From CAZDXB01 sp964509335 (GTDB lineage: Bacteria > Bacteroidota > Ignavibacteria > Kapaibacteriales > UBA2268): a stretch of DNA of 8,880 nt. Position numbers and translations under genes: made by a program. This document shows, piece after piece, positions 1-6,066 of this stretch. The notes under the pieces were generated by a model, which was not told where the DNA came from, searched no databases, and saw nothing but the letters and a program-made list of their open reading frames with translations. Numbering within the stretch: position 1 is the first letter of the stretch; every line of letters begins with the position of its first letter. The stretch lies in assembly GCA_964509335.1 (NCBI GenBank), contig CAZDXB010000057.1, positions 1 through 8,880 of the forward strand, written 5' to 3'.

Positions 1-199
1 TTACCGTGCCCGGCTCGATGTGTAATTCAGCTCCGTCTTCTACGAATACCAAGCCTTCCAAGTGATATACGTTGTCGGACGTCATCGTCATCGTCTCGCC
101 CGCGCTAATCCATTCATCCGTTACGGTTATGTCGTCGGCTAACGCAACGTTAAACAAACCGACGGCAACCAAAGCTAGTAAAAATAATTTTAACTTCAT
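1..199 (-). CDS. Secreted protein, N-terminal part (beta-helix / surface type), truncated by window edge
   Basis: Sixty-six codons are visible before the window ends, so only the N terminus can be described. Residues 1-21 form a signal peptide: two lysines, a hydrophobic core, and ALA before Asp22 as a signal peptidase I site. The mature start contains 'YHLEGLVFVEDGAELHIEPG' (about residues 45-64). From family knowledge, this phrase typifies large FCB-group surface proteins with a right-handed beta-helix-like fold, often carrying a C-terminal sorting domain. The ATG at 199 has a textbook AGGAGG 11 bases upstream (211-216). The gene lies 49 bases downstream of the TonB-dependent receptor on the same strand, so co-transcription is likely and a surface partner role is inferred. 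The ligand and C terminus are unknown. The call as a secreted protein is firm; the fold is from sequence resemblance only. Confidence 0.8.
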   Translation of the reverse strand, partial: MKLKLFLLALVAVGLFNVALADDITVTDEWISAGETMTMTSDNVYHLEGLVFVEDGAELHIEPGTV

Positions 200-210
200 A
201 AAACCTAAAA

Positions 211-216
211 CCTCCT
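211..216 (-). promoter_or_regulatory. Strong Shine-Dalgarno (AGGAGG) of the secreted protein gene
   Basis: On the minus strand a perfect AGGAGG ends 11 bases before the ATG at 199. It fixes the start of the truncated secreted protein. It is the strongest ribosome binding site in the window, so this downstream gene may be translated well even if transcribed only from the receptor promoter. Confidence 0.75.
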
Positions 217-248
217 ATTAATTAGTAAAAAACTATTATAAAACCATA

Positions 249-3131
249 TCAATCAATATCATACGATACGCTTAACGAATAAGCCCTACCGATTTTATAC
301 TCTTTTGAAATGTATTCTTTGCCGTTAAACTCGACGGCTTTGTAATATCTCGAATCAAGAACGTTATCGACGCCAAGCTTTAATTTAAATCCGTCGAAAA
401 TCCTTTGATTTAAAACGAAATTCAACTCGGGACTGGGATGCTCGTAATAGTCGGGGCAGCCGAAGCCCACTTCCGAAAGCCTTTTGCCGAAAACGTAATA
501 GTGAACGGACGCGTTCGTTCCTAAATCTTGATTAGAATAAGCTAAATCAAAGTTGACAACGAAAGGCGATTGCCCCTGCAAATCGCGCGTCGAAGAAGCG
601 CTGGAATCGTAACTCTTCCTTAAATCGTATTCAAAATCGGGCAAAGTTACTTCAGATTCAACCAAAGTTAAGTTAAAGCCGGCTTGGAAATTTGAGAGAA
701 AACTCACAAAATCTAATTTCTTGCGGAACTCAAACTCAGCCCCGTAGAGGGTCGCCTCTTTAACGTTTATCGGCTGAACGTTCTGGTTCCTATTTATAAT
801 CGCCAACTCGATAGGATTTCTAAAGTCCTTATAGAAAGCGCCAACCGAGAAAATCTCGCCCGGATTGGTAAACCATTCCCATCTGGCGTCGTAATTGTTA
901 ACAACTGTTCTTTTCAGCGTGTCGTTTCCTATAAATGTTCGTCGCTCTATCGGCATATAAGAGTCGTAAGGCGCCATTTCTCTGAAAGTCGGTCTGGCGA
1001 TTGTTTTTCCGTAAGCCAATCTAAAGTTCATATTTGGCAAAATATGATAAGTTAAGTTTACCGAAGGAAGCCAATCCTGCGACGATATCTCCCCTTTTGG
1101 TCTATTCGGGTCTTCGCTCTCGGAAAGCAAATCGGTCGTTTCGTATCTTACGCCGCCGACTAATCTTAGTTTATCAAAAAGATAAAAATCAACCATTCCG
1201 TAACTTGCGAATATCTTTTGCCAGCTAGTGTATGAACCGGCGGCTTGCGTTCTGTCCTCAAGATAATTTCCGAAATAATAGAAGTTTTGACTCTTCCACT
1301 CTCTTATTCCCGTACTGTCCTCCATAAACTGGTTCGGGTTGCCGGTGTATTCCATATCGTCGCCGTCCTGTCGGAAAACATATCTCTGCTCGGCGAAGTC
1401 TCTGTTTTTCTCGTTGTAAAGCAAACCCGTTTTGAATTTAAATTTAGAATCAAAAGCCTCGCCCAAAGGAACCTCCAAATCGAGCTTAGCTTCGTTTAAG
1501 TCTTCGTTTAAGTCTCTAAAATATCTCGACGGCAAAGCGTTGTTGTCGTTTTTATTTAACGTATAGCTCCTTTGCAAACTGCCGTCGCCCAAAGTATCCA
1601 CCGTATATTCGTTGTCGAAAGTTCGATAATCCGGCTGGTCTTGAGCCGTTTGGTTGTATGAGATTTGCCAATCGGCTTTCATACCGAGCAAAGAAGCGAA
1701 ATTATGACTGCCTTTCATCTGAACCGACGATATCGACCTTTGGACAAAATCGAGAACTCTACGCTCGGTGTCTTTCTGATAATATTCTTTGTAACCGTCC
1801 TGATAAGCGGCGCTCGTTTCGCCATTCTGATTATACATCAGATTCAACGATATTTGATTATTCAAATCAATATCGTATGCAAAGTTGCCCATAGCGCTCC
1901 AGCTGGCTTCCATAGCGCTTTTTTGCATCGTTCCGTAGTAATCTATCATTAACTCTTCCGAAGAAGAGCCTTGGCGAGTGTATTTGCCTATTTTCCCGCC
2001 GCTGAAATTTGAAAACTTGCGGCTATAGCTAAAGCTAGCCAAATAACCGAAAGACTCGCCGAAAACGGAAACTCTATCGCCTACGGATAACGATAAGTTG
2101 GAGTTTATTGGAGCGGTCATAGTCGAAGGAGCGTATATATCATTGAACGCTCTCGATTGCTTGTCTAAAAGCATAGCGTTAGCGGTCGCTTCTTCGTCCC
2201 TCTTAGACCTCGATTGCGAGACCGTTGGAATTTCGTTGTTCTTTACGACGCTGGGTATCGAACGGCTTCCGTCGTCCATCCCCATCCAATCGGTTTCGCC
2301 GCCGCCGTAACTCAATATATTCTCGCCTGTCGTCTGCGCGTTTATCGACGAAGAAAAAGACAGCTTTGAAGTGAATTTTTCCGGAAAAGATTTTGTCTTA
2401 ATGTTAACCGCTCCGCCGGTAAAGTCGCCGGGTTTGTCGGGCGTGGCGGTTTTTACGGCGGTAATGTTTTCAATAAGACCGGAAGGAAACAAATCGAAGT
2501 GAACGGCTTTTTTGTCGGGGTCTGACGTAGGCAGATTCGCTCCGTTCAACTGAGCCGAGCAATATCTGTCGCCCAAGCCTCTTATATATACGTATTTGCC
2601 GCCGGAAGTCGTAGCGCCCGTAATCTTCTCAATTGCCTCGGCGGCGTTCCCGCTGCCCGTTTGAGAAATCATTTCCGCCCCGATAGCGTCGCTTACCGAT
2701 TCGGACTTTTGTCTCTCTCTTAACAAAGCCGCCTCCGCCGTCTTTATCGACTGAGCGGTTACGACTACTTCGTCTTTCAAAACGCCTTTTTCCTGCATTA
2801 CGGCGTTCAGTTTCTTCACCTCGCCGGGTTTAACGACGACGTTCTTTATCTTAATGGGCGCGTAGCCCACGTATGTTATTCTAACAGTGTAAATTCCGGG
2901 CTTGATATTGGCAATCCGGTAATCGCCCTCTACCTTCGTTATAGCTCCTTTACCAATCTCCTGAACCGAAACTCTCGCTCCTATCATCGGCTCGCCCGTG
3001 TTGGCGTCAACTGCCTTGCCCGTGATGATTCCGTTTTCAGCGGCTAAAGCCGAGGTAACGCCTAAAATAACGGATAAAACCGCTATAATTACCGTCTTTA
3101 AATATGTCTCTCCTTTTTTGAAACTTAACAT
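249..3131 (-). CDS. TonB-dependent outer-membrane receptor with carboxypeptidase-like regulatory domain
   Basis: A 960-residue outer-membrane beta-barrel receptor, expected to import a ligand using TonB/ExbBD energy. Visible order: signal peptide (about 1-31, site ALAA before Glu32), carboxypeptidase-regulatory-like domain (about 34-113, GKAVDANTGEPMIGARV then GDYRIANIKPGIYTV), a TonB-box-like EVVVTA (121-126), plug (about 145-250, with RGLGDRY at 184-190 and GDFTGGAVNI), then the barrel. The length and domain order fit FCB-type receptors. The chain ends YSLSVSYDID, lacking the usual terminal aromatic residue; Tyr957 lies three residues from the end. The ATG at 3131 has GGAGA at 3138-3142. 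The ligand cannot be read from sequence: no adjacent lipoprotein, glycoside hydrolase or heme motif is seen, and a SusD-like partner is absent. It lies between a permease gene upstream and a secreted surface protein downstream. Confidence 0.93.
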   Translation of the reverse strand: MLSFKKGETYLKTVIIAVLSVILGVTSALAAENGIITGKAVDANTGEPMIGARVSVQEIGKGAITKVEGDYRIANIKPGIYTVRITYVGYAPIKIKNVVVKPGEVKKLNAVMQEKGVLKDEVVVTAQSIKTAEAALLRERQKSESVSDAIGAEMISQTGSGNAAEAIEKITGATTSGGKYVYIRGLGDRYCSAQLNGANLPTSDPDKKAVHFDLFPSGLIENITAVKTATPDKPGDFTGGAVNIKTKSFPEKFTSKLSFSSSINAQTTGENILSYGGGETDWMGMDDGSRSIPSVVKNNEIPTVSQSRSKRDEEATANAMLLDKQSRAFNDIYAPSTMTAPINSNLSLSVGDRVSVFGESFGYLASFSYSRKFSNFSGGKIGKYTRQGSSSEELMIDYYGTMQKSAMEASWSAMGNFAYDIDLNNQISLNLMYNQNGETSAAYQDGYKEYYQKDTERRVLDFVQRSISSVQMKGSHNFASLLGMKADWQISYNQTAQDQPDYRTFDNEYTVDTLGDGSLQRSYTLNKNDNNALPSRYFRDLNEDLNEAKLDLEVPLGEAFDSKFKFKTGLLYNEKNRDFAEQRYVFRQDGDDMEYTGNPNQFMEDSTGIREWKSQNFYYFGNYLEDRTQAAGSYTSWQKIFASYGMVDFYLFDKLRLVGGVRYETTDLLSESEDPNRPKGEISSQDWLPSVNLTYHILPNMNFRLAYGKTIARPTFREMAPYDSYMPIERRTFIGNDTLKRTVVNNYDARWEWFTNPGEIFSVGAFYKDFRNPIELAIINRNQNVQPINVKEATLYGAEFEFRKKLDFVSFLSNFQAGFNLTLVESEVTLPDFEYDLRKSYDSSASSTRDLQGQSPFVVNFDLAYSNQDLGTNASVHYYVFGKRLSEVGFGCPDYYEHPSPELNFVLNQRIFDGFKLKLGVDNVLDSRYYKAVEFNGKEYISKEYKIGRAYSLSVSYDID

Positions 3132-3203
3132 TTCACGTCTCCAATATTTAATTCAACAGCGCGCTTGATTATTTATGCAAAACTGTTATCGGAGTGTGAA
3201 ATG

Positions 3204-3233
3204 ATTATAAAACTCAAGTTAAAGTTTCGTTAA
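3204..3233 (-). promoter_or_regulatory. Candidate promoter of the TonB receptor gene
   Basis: On the minus strand a perfect TATAAT (3204-3209) lies about 73 bases upstream of the receptor start. A weak -35, TTAACG (3228-3233), is separated from it by 18 bases. The -35 falls inside the inverted repeat at 3224-3240. AT-rich DNA gives TATAAT by chance, and Bacteroidetes proper use a different consensus (TAnnTTTG), so this is tentative. Confidence 0.35.
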
Positions 3234-3240
3234 CCGAAAC
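3224..3240. repeat. 17-bp inverted repeat GTTTCG-TTAAC-CGAAAC upstream of the TonB receptor
   Basis: Arms GTTTCG (3224-3229) and CGAAAC (3235-3240) are perfect reverse complements around a 5-base centre. It lies in the 123-base gap between the permease stop and the receptor start and covers the candidate -35 of the receptor promoter. It could be a repressor operator controlling the receptor. Alternatively it is a weak terminator for the permease transcript, but the stem is AT-rich and no convincing T-tract follows on the minus strand. Confidence 0.4.
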
Positions 3241-3254
3241 ATTAACAAAACGAG

Positions 3255-4148
3255 CTAGTTTGTTCCTTTATTCGCGGAGTAAATTCCCATTAGAATTAAC
3301 GCCAAAGCCAATATCTGCATAACGCTAATCGGCTCGTTATCCAGATAGCCCCATAGCATTGCCACAAAAGGAATTAGGTAGGTAACGAAAGAAGCGAAAA
3401 GAGCGTCGGATAATTTAACTAATTCGCTAAATATGATTATAGCGAGAGCCGAACCGACAATCGACAAAATCGCTACGGCAATCAACGAGTTAAGAAACGG
3501 TTGAGATATTAACGAAACGTTAACGCTTCCGTTAGCGAACAGGAATATTATCGAAGGAATTCCCATTAACAAAAAAGACAAAGCGGAAATCGACACTGCC
3601 CCCATACCGCTTAAACGTTCCTTCAATACGTTGCCGCCTACGCCGTAAAGAAAAGTCGCCAGAACTATTAAAGTTCCGTAAACGCTCGATATATTAATAG
3701 CGCTGAAATTGTCTTCTCTGAATAATATCAAGCCCGCCGCTCCAATTAAGCCGACGACAACCCCTATTATCTTAAATTTATTAGCGGCTACTTTGAAAAA
3801 AACGAAACCGGCTACTAAAGTAAAAAGCGGCGTCAAGCTGTTCAGTATTCCCGCCGTCGAGCTGTCCACTTGCGTCTGAGCGAAAGCGTAAAGAAACGGC
3901 GGCGCTCCAATTTCGCAAAAAGCGAAAAGCAAAATATATTTAAAATCGAGAGTCAGGGCTTTCTTAACGCTCTTGAAATTCTTAATCAAATACGGAAGAA
4001 GAAAAACCGCCGCGATAGCGACACGAAAAGCTCCCACCTCGGCGGCGGAAAAAGCCGACAAGCCTTTCTTGATTAATATAAAAGAACTGCCCCAGATTAG
4101 AGACAGCAAAATCAATAGAAATACCGCTTTTACTTGATTCTTATCCAA
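3255..4148 (-). CDS. EamA-family (drug/metabolite transporter) permease
   Basis: A 297-residue, very hydrophobic protein with about ten predicted membrane segments, arranged as two EamA repeats (roughly residues 8-142 and 155-292). The start of the first repeat carries the family phrase LIWGSSFILIKKGLSAF (17-33), and EVGAFRVAIAA follows at the second helix. The second repeat shows the typical SDALFASFVTYLIPFVAMLWG (247-267). The family exports or exchanges small metabolites or amino acids across the inner membrane; the substrate cannot be predicted. The first codon is TTG, not ATG (4146-4148), preceded closely by GAAGGGA (4151-4157). No in-frame ATG exists near the N terminus, and the N-terminal length fits the family, so TTG is the best start. 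It precedes the TonB receptor by 123 bases on the same strand but probably forms a separate unit. Confidence 0.88.
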   Translation of the reverse strand: MDKNQVKAVFLLILLSLIWGSSFILIKKGLSAFSAAEVGAFRVAIAAVFLLPYLIKNFKSVKKALTLDFKYILLFAFCEIGAPPFLYAFAQTQVDSSTAGILNSLTPLFTLVAGFVFFKVAANKFKIIGVVVGLIGAAGLILFREDNFSAINISSVYGTLIVLATFLYGVGGNVLKERLSGMGAVSISALSFLLMGIPSIIFLFANGSVNVSLISQPFLNSLIAVAILSIVGSALAIIIFSELVKLSDALFASFVTYLIPFVAMLWGYLDNEPISVMQILALALILMGIYSANKGTN

Positions 4149-4172
4149 TTTCCCTTCGCTTTTTTCAAAAAC

Positions 4173-4181
4173 GCAAAGATA
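4173..4181 (-). promoter_or_regulatory. Bacteroidetes-type -7 box upstream of the permease
   Basis: On the minus strand TATCTTTGC matches the TAnnTTTGY consensus known for Bacteroidetes housekeeping promoters. It lies about 25 bases before the TTG start of the permease, a suitable distance for a short leader. A matching -33 TTTG element is not evident, so the call is weak. The match may be fortuitous. Confidence 0.3.
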
Positions 4182-4290
4182 TAACTATTCGCGATAATAT
4201 TAAAATTCATTTTTAACAGCTAATTTTTATTTATTGTAAAGATTTTCTTAACTTTCTATTTAGATAAACAAATAAATTTATTGACAACTT

Positions 4291-4294
4291 GGAG
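4291..4294 (+). promoter_or_regulatory. Shine-Dalgarno GGAG of the secreted protein gene at 4303
   Basis: GGAG ends eight bases before the ATG at 4303 (CTTGGAGAATTTGAAATG). This spacing, together with the signal peptide that follows, shows that the plus strand here is coding and that the overlapping minus-strand frame is a shadow. Confidence 0.6.
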
Positions 4295-4302
4295 AATTTG
4301 AA

Positions 4303-4818
4303 ATGTATAAAGCAATACTCGTTTTTTTACTATCGACGGCGAGCTTAATCGCGCAAATCAACTTGGGCGACTGCAAAACAGAAAAAAGCGAAAGAACGAA
4401 CAAACCGGGAACGGGCGCCGTTAATATTAAACCCGAAACGACAATCAACGGTTTCGAGCGACTGAATTCAGCGCCTCGAGTTATTAATACCTCTCGCAAA
4501 ACGCTAGTTTCTCCGGGAACGCGGACTTTAATTACTCCGCTGGCGGCAGCCAAAGCAAACGAGACCGCCAAACCGAACGAATTTTTAGCGTTCGAGATTA
4601 ATCCACGCGAAGAGAATATAGAAATCGTAAGACCAAACTACAATTTAAATTCCCTTTGCTACGACGCTTTATCAATAGCTCCGAACTGGATAAAAAACCA
4701 ATTAAAACTCAAATTCCGAGAGTTGAGCGACAACGGATTGGACGACGACTACGCGCAAATAATACTCGACGCGGCGGAAGTATCGACAAAAATCGGCTAT
4801 TCGCCGCCCCCAAAATAA
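4303..4818 (+). CDS. Secreted protein of unknown function, reading frame closed early by a frame break
   Basis: The uninterrupted frame gives 171 residues. Residues 1-18 are a signal peptide (MYKAILVFLLSTASLIAQ). Residues 19-110 are polar and low in hydrophobics, perhaps a linker. Residues about 117-155 look folded (YDALSIAPNWIKNQLKLKF then DDDYAQIILDAAE). From memory only, this resembles the region before the core domain of transglutaminase-like secreted proteins in related phyla. The frame ends in SPPPK-stop at 4816-4818. A recognisable C-terminal domain continues in the -1 frame to 4964, so the intended product may be 220 residues. Three explanations fit: a degraded gene with an internal deletion, programmed -1 slippage at 4809-4815, or a one-base sequencing error in the C5A4 run. 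Coding on this strand is supported by the signal peptide and GGAG site. Function is unknown. Confidence 0.65.
   Translation: MYKAILVFLLSTASLIAQINLGDCKTEKSERTNKPGTGAVNIKPETTINGFERLNSAPRVINTSRKTLVSPGTRTLITPLAAAKANETAKPNEFLAFEINPREENIEIVRPNYNLNSLCYDALSIAPNWIKNQLKLKFRELSDNGLDDDYAQIILDAAEVSTKIGYSPPPK
4809..4815 (+). promoter_or_regulatory. Candidate -1 ribosomal slippery site C_CCA_AAA
   Basis: In the frame of the gene at 4303 the codons are ccg-ccc-cca-aaa-taa. The seven bases 4809-4815 therefore read C CCA AAA, which satisfies X_XXY_YYZ in the zero frame. Tandem -1 slippage would re-pair CCA on CCC and AAA on AAA, then continue ATA-AGC directly into the downstream frame. The zero-frame stop TAA follows immediately. 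Function is inferred from pattern alone; chance or a decayed gene is possible. Confidence 0.35.
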
Positions 4819-4828
4819 GCGCCATTTA

Positions 4829-4851
4829 CTCCGGAGATATAACAACCGGAG
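4829..4851 (+). promoter_or_regulatory. Stem-loop CTCCGG-11 nt-CCGGAG downstream of the slippery site
   Basis: A perfect 6-bp stem (4829-4834 with 4846-4851), five of six pairs G-C, with an 11-base loop. It begins 13 bases after the heptamer. Stimulatory structures in known -1 frameshift sites usually start 5-9 bases downstream, so the spacing is somewhat long. CAACC (4843-4847) could alternatively pair with GGTTG (4858-4862), which competes with the stem. Confidence 0.3.
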
Positions 4852-5062
4852 AGCATAGGTTGCAATTTACGCCAAGCGTCTCGTTGGCTTCGGGCAACTA
4901 TTGGATAAGAACGATAATTAACGGAAAAAGGCAAATAGCGAAACCAATTGTTCTAATAAAATAAAAAAGGGGTTATTGGCGCTAATTAAGACCTAAGGCA
5001 ATTTTCATAAATAGATTTGAGAAAGCTTAGCGATAAGGGGAATCTTGATTTTAAAGTAGATA

Positions 5063-5221
5063 ATGTCAATTAAAATTAGGGGAATTCACGTATTTACTTT
5101 GAGATTTCTTTTCTTTATATTGTTTCGAGTCGACTTTTGTAATCAGATTAAAAAAGGAAACAATTTAACCGATAAATATAAAGAGAAGTATGTTAAGCCC
5201 GAAAAGGGCAAACGCCGCTAA
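5063..5221 (+). CDS. Possible 52-residue small membrane or secreted protein
   Basis: An ATG frame in the gap between the frameshifted secreted protein and lgt. It encodes 52 residues: a short basic N terminus, a hydrophobic stretch (about residues 11-21, VFTLRFLFFILF), one Cys at 26, then a lysine-rich tail ending KPEKGKRR. The hydrophobic segment followed by Cys recalls a lipoprotein signal, but the residues before Cys (VDF) do not fit a lipobox. No good ribosome binding site precedes 5063. A TTG at 5099 is another possible start, with GGGGA too far upstream. The stop codon lies inside the 5' arm of the inverted repeat at 5215-5261, as expected for a last gene before a terminator. No family is recognised, and a chance ORF is quite possible. 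Confidence 0.3.
   Translation: MSIKIRGIHVFTLRFLFFILFRVDFCNQIKKGNNLTDKYKEKYVKPEKGKRR
5197..5209. repeat. Small hairpin GCCC-GAAAA-GGGC
   Basis: A 4-bp all-GC stem with a 5-base loop just beyond the lgt 3' end. On the minus strand it follows the larger inverted repeat and could help end the nadK-lgt transcript, but only a weak T-rich stretch follows it. On the plus strand it lies within the possible 52-residue ORF. Confidence 0.3.
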
Positions 5222-5271
5222 GCGCTTCATTCCAAGTCGGCAACCTCCCCGCGCTTAGCGGTTTTATTTTT
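5215..5271 (+). terminator. Rho-independent terminator with perfect 11-bp stem, overlapping the lgt 3' end
   Basis: CCGCTAAGCGC (5215-5225) and GCGCTTAGCGG (5251-5261) are exact reverse complements separated by 25 bases. On the plus strand TTTTATTTTT (5262-5271) follows directly, so it ends plus-strand transcripts from the 4303-5221 region. The loop holds the stop codon of lgt (5227-5229) and one arm is lgt coding sequence, so the gene and terminator share DNA. The same stem forms on the minus strand without an immediate T-tract and may protect or weakly end the lgt transcript. Confidence 0.65.
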
Positions 5272-6051
5272 ATAGGAACAAACTATTAAGATTATCCCTA
5301 TTAATATTGCGGGAAGGCTGAGTATTTGCCCCATATCCAATACTAAATTCTTCTCGAAACCGACTTGAACTTCTTTGAAAAACTCTATAACGAATCTCGC
5401 CGAAAACAGCAGAGTAAGGAACAAACCGAGATTTCTCCCTTTTGGCAAATTCGACGACCATTTTTTATACACTATTAGCAAAATTATAAACACTATTATA
5501 TAAGCTAAAGATTCGTAGATTTGAGTCGGATGCCTCGGTATATTGTCTAATCTTTCCAAAACGATAGCCCAGGGCAAATCCGTAGGTTCGCCGATAATTT
5601 CAGAGTTGAACAAGTTGCCAATTCTAACGAACGACGCGCCGAGAGCTATCGGGATAACCGCTCTGTCCGCCAGCCAGAAGAAAGTCGTGTCTCTTTTTCT
5701 GGTTTTTAGGAATATTACGAGCGCGAGAGCAAGCCCTATCGCCGCGCCGTGGCTGGCGAGACCGCCCCGCCATATTTTTAATATCTCGATTGGATTCGAA
5801 AGATAATACGACGGTTCGTAAAAAAGACAATGCCCCAGCCGCGCGCCTATTACCGCCCCGACTATCATAGTAATAGTGAAAGATTCCAATTCCTTTAGGT
5901 TCTTGTCTTCTCTTTGGAATATCCAATACATAATTTGGTATCCGGCGACGAACGCCAAGGCGAAAAGAAGTCCGTAATATCTAATTGTTATCGGTCCAAT
6001 ATTAACAATATCGGGATCGATGTTCCAATAAAACTCGGCTATTATATTCAT
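5227..6051 (-). CDS. lgt: Prolipoprotein diacylglyceryl transferase
   Basis: Lgt is an inner-membrane enzyme that moves diacylglycerol from phosphatidylglycerol to the lipobox cysteine of prolipoproteins, the first step of lipoprotein maturation. The 274 residues match the usual length and show seven or so membrane segments. Key motifs are present: RYYGL (24-28), GARLGHCLFYEP (69-80), WRGGLASHGA (94-103, His101), the signature RIGNLFNSEIIG (143-154), RHPTQIYE (173-180) and RFVIEFFKE (219-227). These include the conserved arginines and histidine of the E. coli enzyme, so it should be active. The ATG at 6051 has only a weak AAAG upstream. It follows nadK by 15 bases on the same strand, and translation may be coupled. 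The short polar tail ends in the terminator stem at 5251-5261. Confidence 0.96.
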   Translation of the reverse strand: MNIIAEFYWNIDPDIVNIGPITIRYYGLLFALAFVAGYQIMYWIFQREDKNLKELESFTITMIVGAVIGARLGHCLFYEPSYYLSNPIEILKIWRGGLASHGAAIGLALALVIFLKTRKRDTTFFWLADRAVIPIALGASFVRIGNLFNSEIIGEPTDLPWAIVLERLDNIPRHPTQIYESLAYIIVFIILLIVYKKWSSNLPKGRNLGLFLTLLFSARFVIEFFKEVQVGFEKNLVLDMGQILSLPAILIGIILIVCSYKNKTAKRGEVADLE

Positions 6052-6066
6052 CTTTGACGTCCGTTA

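Larger units (their letters stand above)
4809..4964 (+). pseudogene. C-terminal sorting / FlgD-like domain fragment in the -1 frame of the preceding gene
   Basis: Read from the heptamer in the -1 frame, 49 further residues follow Lys171 before a stop at 4962-4964. The phrases TTGEHRLQF, SLASGNYWIR and IAKPIVLIK match the second half of FlgD-like and type IX-type C-terminal sorting domains (consensus gGxhxxxf..LasGxYxxxl..g....Kxvxik). Such domains export or anchor surface proteins in FCB bacteria. The first strands of the domain, normally before the 'G.h' turn, are not found in either frame, so the domain seems to begin in its middle. It has no start codon or ribosome binding site of its own and must belong to the gene starting at 4303. 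Whether it is ever translated depends on frameshifting. Confidence 0.6.

Noticed and set aside
235..240. TATAAT on the minus strand between the receptor and the secreted protein
   Set aside because: No convincing -35 and within a likely operon junction; probably chance in AT-rich sequence.
1034..2310. Plus-strand frames of 60-95 codons inside the TonB receptor gene
   Set aside because: They lie wholly within a well-supported receptor gene on the other strand and show no domain resemblance.
4281..4286. Perfect TTGACA as a -35 element
   Set aside because: It lies only 17 bases before the ATG at 4303 with a ribosome site in between, leaving no room for a -10 and leader.
4278..4571. Minus-strand 97-codon frame overlapping the secreted protein gene
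   Set aside because: The plus strand has a signal peptide, a GGAG site and a folded-looking product; the minus frame lacks family resemblance and is a shadow.
4843..4862. Pseudoknot downstream of the slippery site (CAACC with GGTTG)
   Set aside because: The pairing uses bases of the 3' arm of the stem-loop, so it competes with the stem instead of adding to it.
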